The translations under genes were made by a program, and so were the position numbers. From contig CP136063.1 of assembly GCA_032622095.1 (NCBI GenBank), positions 277,941,426 through 278,005,425 on the forward strand: a stretch of DNA of 64,000 nt, in the 5' to 3' direction. Positions 46,637 to 58,600 of the stretch are shown one piece after another. Each line of letters opens with the position of its first letter. The first letter of the stretch is position 1. The stretch comes from Siphonodentalium dalli. Its lineage: Eukaryota > Mollusca > Scaphopoda > Gadilida > Siphonodentaliidae. Under the pieces are notes generated by a model, which saw only the letters and a program-made list of their open reading frames with translations, was not told the DNA's origin and made no database searches.

Positions 46637-49600
46637 CTGGAAGAATATCAAAAATATATATGTTAAAATGTAATCACATCGCTGTGTATCACTACAGCCC
46701 TGGACGTTATAAAAAAGAATTATGTCAACACATCCATGATGATGTTCATCCTTAAGTTCACTTTATTATTACATTTCCAGATAAACAAAGATGAGTAACT
46801 CTAGAATTGAAAACCAAAACAAAATGACTGAACATTGAATATCATAGTAGTGAATATCCATACCAAATTTCATTGTGATCCGACAACCGGTGGTGGCGAT
46901 ATCTGGTCGGACAGACAAAAGACTAACATTTCCAGATAAAATTTTTTATTATCTCTAGAACCGAAAATCCGAACAAAACGATTGAACAATCCTTTTGAAT
47001 GTCCTCATAGTAGTGAACATCAGTACCAAATTTCATTGAGATCCGACAACAGGTGGTTGACATATCTGCCTGGACGAACGGACGGACAGAGGATTGGATC
47101 GGATGCATGTGTAATCCAGTATACCCATTTTATTTCGGTCATGGGGGTATAATTATGCATACTTCCAGAGCCAACCTAGTAATTTATCCAAATTGATACA
47201 GATAATTACGTCATAAACCGATCATCATAGCACACGACAAGTATTGCTGCATGATATTTCTAATAATAATAAACTGCGACATATAAGGTGTGAGCAATGC
47301 TTTAACTTTGATTTTGGGGTAGATATTAACAGATTTTTAAAGCAAGGATACACTTTAATATTGTGAAAAGAATACATACATGTATCACTCGACTTCTCAT
47401 TTTGAAGATATATGACTATGGGGAGATATGTCATGATTTTTTTGTTCAAACAGGAGACCTATCTCAAAACGCCAAAACTTTGACACCGCATATCGGCAGT
47501 AAAATTCGCATTTGTAGGATATGTTTCCTGACCCAACCCAAAATATCAAGAGGGAAAGACCAAACAGAGGGTTAATTTCAACGGGGAAATCACTTCACTG
47601 CATGTAGAAACCACCAACCATCAGAAACTAACTGAAAAAACTTTACCAGAAATGTGAAACATGTTATCTGCCCTGCGCTTGGATTGCACATCGGCAGTGT
47701 TCGAGCTGGACCGAAAAATCTTCTGGCCAAAAAAGTAGCCAAATGAAAGTTTTAGTGACCAAATAAAAAAAAATATGGCCAAATTAAATCCTCATTTTCT
47801 GGGCTCACAATTGATGACTAAATTATATTTTTTAAATATATAACTCTCTGACTCTATGTCAGTTCGCTGACACCATGTTCGTCCAACTAATCAAGTAATG
47901 ATGAGCTGTGTTAGTTATCATTGCTATTTTCGCCGATATAAAACAACTGTTCTGTTACTTATTATTGTGAGGTGTTGAACACAATTGTTGAATTAATAAC
48001 CTTTAGGGTGTGAAGCCTGGTTGTTATAAGATAGAAGGCAGTTTACAAAACATTATGTAACTGACATGCCATCGCAGGTACATCGAATTATAGGACAATG
48101 CATTTACGTATTTCATCTTACAGACAAAATATGAGATAACCAGTTCAGAGATTAAGGTTTTTCACGATTATTAATCGCCTCTGTACAACCATCACCATTC
48201 AATCAACACTCCCCTTACCAAATAAATTTTGGTTGTCATCACATGATGTATCCAAAGTAGAAAAACCTGCATGTCCAAAACCAGCAATATTTCGTCGCCT
48301 CACTTCGTCGATCTATTCAGCGCTTTTTGAATTAGATTTCTGTCTCCATTTGTGGTGAAAAAAAGGTGGCTATTTGCCACTTTGGCTATCGACAGCGCGA
48401 ACACTGCACATTGGGATTGGAGCCATCTTTATTTTTGCCAACGCTGGATGAATTATGTACCTCACAATTGGGCCATTTGGGGGGGGGGGGGGGGGGGGGG
48501 GGTTGGGGCATAACATACTATAAAATTATAGGAGATCTTGAAGTGTGAATGTAGAAGTTAAATACCTAATTTGTTCTGGCAGATTTTCAGAATTTACTTT
48601 CTTTTTTGGATCTTCTTCTGATGCGGAGACAACAGCTTCAATCAGAGACCTGTCGAGCCATGCACTCGCCCCTACCTCATCGGGCTCTAATTTTAGTTGC
48701 TCAGTCAGGACATCGGATGTGAGTGTTGGCTGAAGCTTTCCGTGGACATACACCACAATATGATGTCTCTTTGGCAGCCCCACTGACAGCTTGACTGGGA
48801 ACACTGACTGTGGAGTTTGAAACAGATGTGTGGTTATACCTTTAGAAATTCAAGTAGATTAAATTTTCTCCGAAAAATTAAGAAAATGTTAGTGTACTTT
48901 GATTTTCATAGTACAGTGTACAAAATGATGCATTTAACCCTTTACCCAACAAACCGGCCAAAACCGGCCAAATAAAGCTTCAACAGCCTAAAATATCTTC
49001 GGTCTGTCTCAATAGAACCATACAAATATGGATATCATTGGAACCGGCTCCTTGACCACATTGTGATAGTTACAGTTATGCCCTGTGCCAATGCATTCTC
49101 TTATATATGCGAGTCGACCATAGGTCGCCTCGCATATATAAGAGAATGCATTGGCCTATTTTAACACTTTTTACCATTTTTTATTACATTCTTTAACAAT
49201 TTTATAATTTTTAATGTGTTAAGCCAATGCATTCTCTTATATATGCGAGGCGACCTATGGTCGACTCGCATATATAAGAGAATGCATTGGCACAGGGCCC
49301 TTCTGTTGGGTAAAGGGTTAAGAAAAGTAAAAATATTGTTCAAATACTAGTATTATCACTTTTGTAGTCATTGACAGCAGGTTTCACAGTAGCCAAATTG
49401 GGGGTAACACACTTAGATAATAATAAAATAGCACAGGCCCTTAGTATGATGTGAATAAACGATGATGAACTTGACATGTTTTACACTGACAATCAAAAGA
49501 TTAAACAAGGGTTGTGCGTCAAGGCCATAACTCAGGTAAAAACAAGATGGCTGCCAGTGGCCATGTTTTTTCCCAAAAAATCATTCAGATTCGATAGCTC

Positions 49601-52600
49601 CCATCTACAGGTGATCCTAAACAAGTCTGTAAAGTTTCAAAACAATTATCCAATAAATGTGGGCTGCAGGGGTGTGCTGATGGATTCATATCTGAAATCA
49701 AAGATGGCTGCAAGCGGCCATGTTTTTTTTATAACAAATTTGGGGAAAAAAAGCGAGGTTCACATCTAGAGGTCATCCTGAAGATCCATATGAAGTTTGG
49801 TGAAGATTGTGACCAATAAGGTGTGCTAAAGGATATACCGAATATCGTTGAAATCGGTCAAAGTTTGTATGAGTTAGCGAATGATCAAAATCGCTAAAAA
49901 ATAGACAAACTAAGGCTCATAACTCTTGTATAAAATTTGTTGCAACCATATACCAAATATCAATTAAATCGGTTGACGTTTGTTTGAGTTATCGCGTTAA
50001 TGGTCTCTACCTGCCAGGACACTCACAGACCGACCTCGCCAAAGCATAAGTCGAGTTTAAAAAAAAAATGTCCATGTCTCTTAGGACCTTAGGGAATCAA
50101 ATATAAGCAGTCCATACCTCCCAAAGGGCAAGAATTTTCACATCTTCATTTACGAAGTCCTTTTTTGTGAGGTGTAGACCTGTTTCTTCTCTAAGTTCCC
50201 TCAAAGCACACTCTACAAACTGTAAGTAAGAAACAGGTATCAAAATATGGTGCTGGACATTAGCAGAACGAGGTAACAAGAGGGTGAATATAGTGACGCT
50301 TTCCCGAACGGTGGGATAATGGCACCAAATTCACATATCTACAAACTGTGCAGGGTAAGGTCACTAAATTCATCCTCTGGGGCCCTCATTCTGCACATGT
50401 CCAGCATCATTTTTTGAGGCCATGTAGGAATAAGTAATCTGTAAATATGTTAACATTTTATTCAAATTAGCATTAACCCTTTCTTAACCCTTTACCCAAC
50501 AAACCGGCCAAAACCGGCCAAATAAAGCTTGAACAGCCTAAAATATCTTCGGTCTGTCTCAATAGAACCATACAAATATGGATATCATTGGAATCTGCTC
50601 CTTGACCACATTGTGATAGTTACAGTTATGCCCTGTGCCAATGCATTCTCTTATATATGCGAGTCGACCATAGGTCGCCTCGCATATATAAGAGAATGCA
50701 TTGGCCTATAAAAAATCTTTTTTTAACACTTTTTACCATTTTTTCTTACATTCTTCAACAATTTTATAATATTTAATGTGTTAAGCCAATGCATTCTCTT
50801 ATATATGCGAGGCGACCTATGGTCGACTCGCATATATAAGAGAATGCATTGGCACAGGGCCCTTCTGTTGGGTAAAGGGTTAACTAAATACTCATTGACG
50901 AGTAGTTCTCCTGAGAATAAGTTGCCTGTCATTTGCAGATTGAGGTCCTCAGAGAGTTAATTTAGTGACATTATCCTGCATAGCGTGCTAGCATCACTAG
51001 ACTCACCCTCTTGGGACCTCATTCTGCTTAGGCCTAATCTTCTCAGGAAAGTTTCTTTATTATCAAATTTCTAAACTTCTTCACTTAGATTCTATTTATT
51101 TTCTAGTTTAGTTTCTCTATATCCCCAAATTGCATAATTTTTAGTTTAGTTTCTTTATATCCCCAAATTGCATAATCAAGGTTCCCAATATTTACCATTT
51201 GGGAACTTCAATCTGAATTTATGTCTCCCAAAGCAGATGAGGCCATGCAGAGGGTGAATTTGGTGATGCTAACCCAATATGCGAGATAGCGTCACTAAAT
51301 TCACCCTCTGGGGACCTCATTCCGCCAATGACAGGCACACTAAACTCAGGCTTGGAAATATTCAGATAATAAGTTCAACAAACGGCCATACACAATTTGT
51401 TGATCTTAATATTATCTAAACATTTCCCACCAATTAAAGATCTCTTCCAAGAATTTTTTTAGATAGTTTCCTGGGTTTAAATAATAAATATGAAGACCCT
51501 TGTCTGGAAACACTTCTATCAATTAATATTGATTTTATTTAGAATTTTCTGGTATAATATAGATACAATCAATATGGGACATTTTACGGCTCGTGTTCAT
51601 TCAGAGCGTAGCATGCGGGATAACTCTATCTAAAAATTCCAAAAATATTAAAGAAAAAATGTCCCACTTGATTATCGCATTATATAAGAAAATATGGATA
51701 TAAAATCAATATTAATTAATAGAAGAATTCCAGACAGGTGTCTTCGACTCATATTGATTATTTTATACCCCGGATACTATATAAAACAAATTTAGAAAGA
51801 GATAATCCATCTTTGATAGGAATGATTCTGCAATTATGTTATCTATCCATCTGTTTGTTTGCTCATATATTCTAAACATCCCTTCTGATAAATAACAGAC
51901 CATTCCAATGCATGCTTTTATAACAGGGTGGTAGTATCAATTCAGTAAAGAGAGGGTTCAATACACTTCTGGACAATGATCTTCGTTGAAACTGTGGATG
52001 AAACATTTAGAGTCTGATATATTTTAAGGCGGTAACAATTTATTAATTGAGAGTTTTTCGGTGATGGGCAAACAAATTTGTAAGTCACATCGAACTGTCT
52101 GTGTACCTGAATTGTGAGCAATTCTTGCAGATGACATTTTGGTGGTGACCTTGGGGGAAAGGGGGGTGGCCCCGGGTGGGGTTGGTTTGTGACAGTGAAC
52201 TGCCATATACCATCAAGATTGGGTTGAGAATGGAGGATATTTATATAACAATAGCTCATGTTTATTCGAGTTAATATAAGCTAATTAATACATGGCGTAT
52301 TATGAATGACAAAAGTGTAATGATATTGGTCTTATTATATATAAATTCGGAATGAGATTCTGATCCATGATCTCATGCTCTCAATGTGATCTGATGTGGA
52401 GAAACAGAACAATCCATTGTAATGATTAAAATGTTTAACATATGACCTACAGTAATGCCCTAAATAATCGACTTGTTAACCACAGCAGAATTATGGGTAA
52501 CTTTTCAGGATTTAGTCAGAAATATGGCTTGTTGCCATTCATCGGAAAGCTCTCAGTGAGAGCTTTCCAATGAATGGCAACAAGCCATATTTCTGACTAA

Positions 52601-55600
52601 TTCCTGAAAAGTTACCAATAATTCTGCTGTGGTTAAGGAGTCGATTATTTAGGGCATTACTGTATGTATAGAGGAATCCATAATTAAACAATAACCTTCT
52701 GTTTTCTGATCATCACAAAAATCTCCTAGCAAGGTCAAATGATGTCGTCATGATGACATTACTATTGAAAGATTGAAATAATGTTCCACAATGTTGCGTT
52801 TTCAATAATAAGTCGCTAATAATATTGTTTAATTTAATTACAGTCCCCAGTCTACCATGGTAATATAAAGATTAAATGACTGTCAATATGTAATACAGCC
52901 AGTTGCTTAGTCAAAAAAAAACCATGCATATCAAAAATGGTAGTACATGTGTATGACATTGAACCATCAATGCAAAAAATAATTTAGAATTTAGATGAAA
53001 ATATGAAAGTTTTACAATAAATATTAGTATAATTCTATCAGACAAGATCATATATCTAAATATCAACATGCAGTTAGCAATACCAAACACCAGGAATTTT
53101 CCATATGTACTTACTTTCTCATTTCTTCCAAAATGACCACCTGGAAATTATAATGGCTGACCTAAGAATAACAGTTTACAAATATGAATAACAACATGTA
53201 GACTTCGTCTTCAAAATAGAAATAAAAACACTATCTATAAACAAACCTAATCACCATAGAAACAAGGTGTGGTAATAAAATGACTACAGCTGACGTTAAG
53301 TGCCAAGTGGTTACAACATCATATGGACCCTAAACAACCTCGGTCAACTAATCCTGGTAAAATGCTGGCATATTTGGTTAATTTACTTGCAGTTTGTATG
53401 CAAGGCTGCAAACAGTATGTCTGTCGTTTGCAGAATAAGGTCCCCAGAGGGTGAATTTAGTGACGCTATCCTCAGTATCCTGCACAGCAGGCTAGCATCA
53501 CCAAATTCACCCTCCGGTGACCTCATTTTGATTAGGCTTCAACTGCTATTGGAGACCTATGATCAGATTAAAGTTCCCGAGTTGAAGTTGGTGATGTTCA
53601 CCCATTAGTCACCTTGATTATGCATATTATCTTCTGCAAACCAAGGGATAAAGAAACTGAAGAGAATGGAAAAAGTAACTTAAAACAATGTTAATTTGAG
53701 ACTATTGATACTTCCCAGAAGATGATATCTAAGCAGAATTAGGTCGCCAGAGGGTGAATTAGGTGATGTAGATAACTGTTCGGGATATGGTCACTAAATT
53801 CAACCTCTAGAAACCTCATTCTGCAAATGACAGACACACTATTTGCAGGTTTGTATGACACACTAACTATCCAGCGGCAGTTATTAGAAAATGAAGGGTA
53901 CTAACAGATACATGTCTTTCTATCAATAGATTAAAAGATCCAACTCAGAAATTTTATCTTTTCAAGTAACCACTAGGTGACATGACCTGGTCCTAATTCC
54001 AGCGCAAGCATTTATTTTTATTGTCATCTATTTATTTTGTTGGGATATGACATGTCTGTTTATGGCCAGACATAAAATTAATAGCATTGGTACTGTTTGA
54101 GTCTGTTTCCTAACATCAGGTATTTTTTATCAACATCAATGTTAAATCAGCAGAACCAACCAAATCACAGCATTCTAGCAGAACCAGTTAATTAAGGATG
54201 CCAATAATACTTACTGTTTCATTAGCATCTAAATGGCCACCTGTAAACCATAAAATCAATAAAATATCTGCCATTTTGTTTCAAACCAACTGAAATGAAT
54301 AGTGACTCTTTTAACCCTTTATTAAATAAATGGATTCCCAATTCAGCTATAAATGTAGTCCAAGTCTTCTCGTACTAAAACCAGCTAAGATATTGGGATG
54401 GAGATGCTGGTATTTAGTCCGAGATCGCCGCCATAGGCTTCTTATAACACGAGTTACGCCCAGGGTTTGTGGCGGGAATTCATGGTGTATTTTACTCAAT
54501 TTACCTCTCAAATCAATACATGATGCTATATACATCGGAAAGAGTGACATCTTATGGTCATAATGGTGTATAATAATCTAACTTTCATGTTAAATTACAC
54601 ATAGAATATTCCGGTTGATTGCTGAAAGCCGAGTGTTCCGAAGAACTTCGGCATGTCCCCGAGTTTGTTTTGGCGGAGACGAATTTTGATACAAACAAGA
54701 TGGCAGCCGCCATATTTATTCTAATGCTCGTTGTGTTTACACTGTTTTAAACTGTGAGAGGGTTGTAATTCCCGTAATTTATTTAATGTATTACATTTAT
54801 ATCTTCAATATTTACTTAATCTATTTATTTATTTATTTATTGACACACATAATTACAATTACAATGGAGAATTCATCGCAATGTGCGTGGTTAGTCGAAA
54901 ATCTACGGAATATTTTCACCGGAAAATGCCGAACACAGTTCGCGAGGTCAACTGAGTTCGCATACTTTTAAAAATATGTCAACAATGCGGTAAATGTCTC
55001 TTTTCACATTAAATTACCGCTTTCAATTCACAAGTGATGTGGGTTTCAGATCAAATATCATGTCTTCTGCAGAAACAAATCCGTTTATTGTCGCAATTGT
55101 GATATTTTATTTCATATAATTGTGGTTTTATTTGAGCGGGTCACTAACACTTAACTCGTGTTATAAGAAGCCTATGGCGGCGATCTCGGACTAAATACCA
55201 GCATCTCCATCCCAATATCTTAGCTGGATTTAGTACGAGAAAACTTGGACTACTATAAATGTAAACATCAGAATGGTCTATCATATGTCTGGAGGGATGT
55301 TCATGTAATGAAATGAGAGCAGACAGATGGAAAGATAATTCAAGTGCACAAGGATTCATATTCATTGGTGGGAAATGTTCATTGACGAGTAGTTCCAACA
55401 GGATCTATGGTAATTTGTTGAACTTTTTATCTGAACATTTCCTTCCAATGAATATGAATCCTTCAGCACTTGTATTATCTTTTCGTCTGTCTGTTGTCTG
55501 CTAATTTATTCTGAACACCCCTCCAGATGAATAATAGACCCTTCCTATGTATACTTTTATTACTGAGTGGGAGAATCCATTTAGTATAGATAGTATAACT

Positions 55601-58600
55601 GAAAACCAAATACTCAACTAGATGATATTTCATTATGATCTATAGCTCAGAACAGATGTGTGATTTGTATAAATTGAAATCATTTTCAGTTGTGAGGAAG
55701 TGATATTCCTGATTAGTTAACCATTTCATGACGGGAGCTACACTGGTGCAGCATTAAAGATCCTGTGCCAGTGCATTCTCTTATATATGCGAGGCTCCCT
55801 ACGGGACACTCGCATATATAAGAGAATGCATTGACACATTGGAATCTCCAGTCATGGAAGGGTTAAATCAACTCTAAATTGATGTTGTAAATGTGTGTGT
55901 AATCCAGTTTCATATCTAATGCTCATGATTTTGCAATATAAACAAACTAATAGAAAAATGCCCGTTTTATGTGGGACTTATCATCATGTTGCCTAGTGAA
56001 AGGTCTGTCCACATGGGCCAATTTTTGTACTGAGGTTTCCAGCCTCGAGGATAATTTTATTTGAAACATATTTTGCATTGAATGTGATGTCCACTGATAT
56101 TAATGAAATCAGGTTATTTAGTTATTATAGCTTAATGAGATAATGTCACAGAAATAAATGAAATGAAAATATTTCTATATCACATAAAGGGGACCACAGT
56201 TGTGTTGCTAAATGTCTTTCTACGTTGCATTCGTCAAATTAGAACACACTGGAGACAAAGAGTTTGATGCGGGCGAATAGCAAAATACACAGAAAACACT
56301 GACGCAGAATTACATCGATGTCCTAATCTGGCGTACCGTGTGATTCGGCTGCAGTTGTTCCGTTAATTTGGACGTTTACAATGATGGTATGGAACGGAGA
56401 CACTGGAAGTATATAAATTTTCGGTCAGTTTTGGGTTGTGATTGTGCATTGCTTCACCATTCAGTCATTTTAACCCTTTACCCAACAAACCGGCCAAATA
56501 AAGATTCAACAGCCTAAAATATCTTCGGTCTGTCTCAATAGAACCATACAAATATGGATATCATTGGAACCGGCTCCTTGACCACATTGTGATAGTTACA
56601 GTTATGCCCTGTGCCAATGCATTCTCTTATATATGCGAGTCGACCATAGGTCGCCTCGCATATATAAGAGAATGCATTGGCCTAAAAAAACACTTTTTAC
56701 CATTTTTTCTTACATTCTTTAACAATTTTATAATTTTTAATGTGTTAAGCCAATGCATTCTCTTATATATGCGAGGCGACCTATGGTCGACTCGCATATA
56801 TAAGAGAATGCATTGGCACAGGGCCCTTCTGTTGGGTAAAGGGTTAAACAAAAATACACAAATAACCAAAAAAAACCTGAATTCAAAGGAAACATAAGAC
56901 TAACTGCAGAAAAGGCCAGATGCATTATTCTCCACATTGGTTTGGTTTATTGAGGTTTATCATAGATCAAGTTCAGTTTTGAGGGCAGAGGAAAGAATGG
57001 GGAAAGGGTTAATTTACTAAGAATTCACTCCACTGCACATATAAACCACGACTCCTGGGAATTAAGCAATTGAAAAACTTCCCCAGATACATAAATCAGG
57101 TTACCTTTGCTTTGTGTGGCTCACAAATGCTATTGCACCATGTACCTAACCAACTGAGCCAACATGGGGGGCCCCTTCAACACTGTACAAGATGCTGTTA
57201 AACAATTGCTTTTAAGCATTTTTTGTGTGACTATTAAATAATATCTTCAATAAAACTTTCAATAACCAGTATGACCTGAAAATTAAATGAGAAAGATAGA
57301 GTGTAATCGATTGTTGATACTATAAGGAATTTACCTGGAGGCACCCAGATACCAGGGAATGTCCGGAGAGTATGTGCACGCCTTGTCAATAACACCTTAT
57401 GATCAGCAGACTCTAGAATAATGACCGAACCGACATCTATTCCTCTGTTCAGGATATCCTCTGGGATCTTAGATATATCAGCCTCGGTCATGTTCATTAT
57501 TGAACAGAACGAAGGTCTCTGTAAGTATCAAAATTCTGTCATATTAATAATAATAATAATACAGTTTATAGCCACGGATCCACGATATGTGCTCTCGTGC
57601 TTTACAAAAAAAAAATATATAAAATAAAATATGTATCATACAAATAAAATGTTACCATACAATCAGATTACGTAGTGACGATTTGGCATCTGTGGTTGAG
57701 TTATTGACAATCTGTGTGACCGATTGCCCTTTTGAACAAATGACACTTTAAAGCCGCTTTAAATTTATCAATAGGTTGCAGAGCTTTAAGGTGGTCTGGC
57801 AATAAATTCCAGAGCCTTGGACTGGCCACAAAAAATGAGTGGTCACTGCATGTTACTAGATTGCCAGGAGTATGTATTAACAAGTTTAACTGTGCAGACC
57901 TAAGTTGTCTGGCTGGCTGATAACGTACAATGATATCGGATAGGTAAGATGGTGCCAAGCCATTTAAACGATTAAAATTGTTTTAAAATGAACTCTTTTC
58001 TCGACCCAATGCAGTTTATCCAGTACAGTAGTTATATTGTAAAAAAAAAAAATTTGTGACAAGCCTAGCTGCACAATTTTTAATGACGTGGATCTTGTGC
58101 AACAAATACTTGTTGCAACCAAGGAGCAGGGAATTGAAATAATTGATGCAGCTGGTTACAAATGCATGGACAAGTTGTCATATATGCCAATTATTGGCTC
58201 TATTCACAGTGCTAGATTTTGGGGTGTAGAATAATAATTCTGAGGCAAAGACACCAGCCTCAATGAAAATTATCTTCTTTGTAGTTGTTTATAAAATCAG
58301 TGTGAATTATTGGGTCATAGATGTTTATGAGGCAATCTGTTGTCCTTAAAATAGGTTTTATAAATATATGTTTGGGCTGTAAATTGTAACCTGACATAGA
58401 GACCCTATATTTACCATCTCAAACATTACAGTATTTAGTGACTCAGCAGCAACGAAAATTTGTATGTGACAAATGGCATAGTCGAGATCTACCTGAGAAA
58501 ACACATTATTCAGCTCTATTCTAATAAACTTGGTCTCAATCTTTCTGATTATAGAAAAGATTCAAACCTTTATTTTGACCAAGGAACCTTCTTGAGACAG

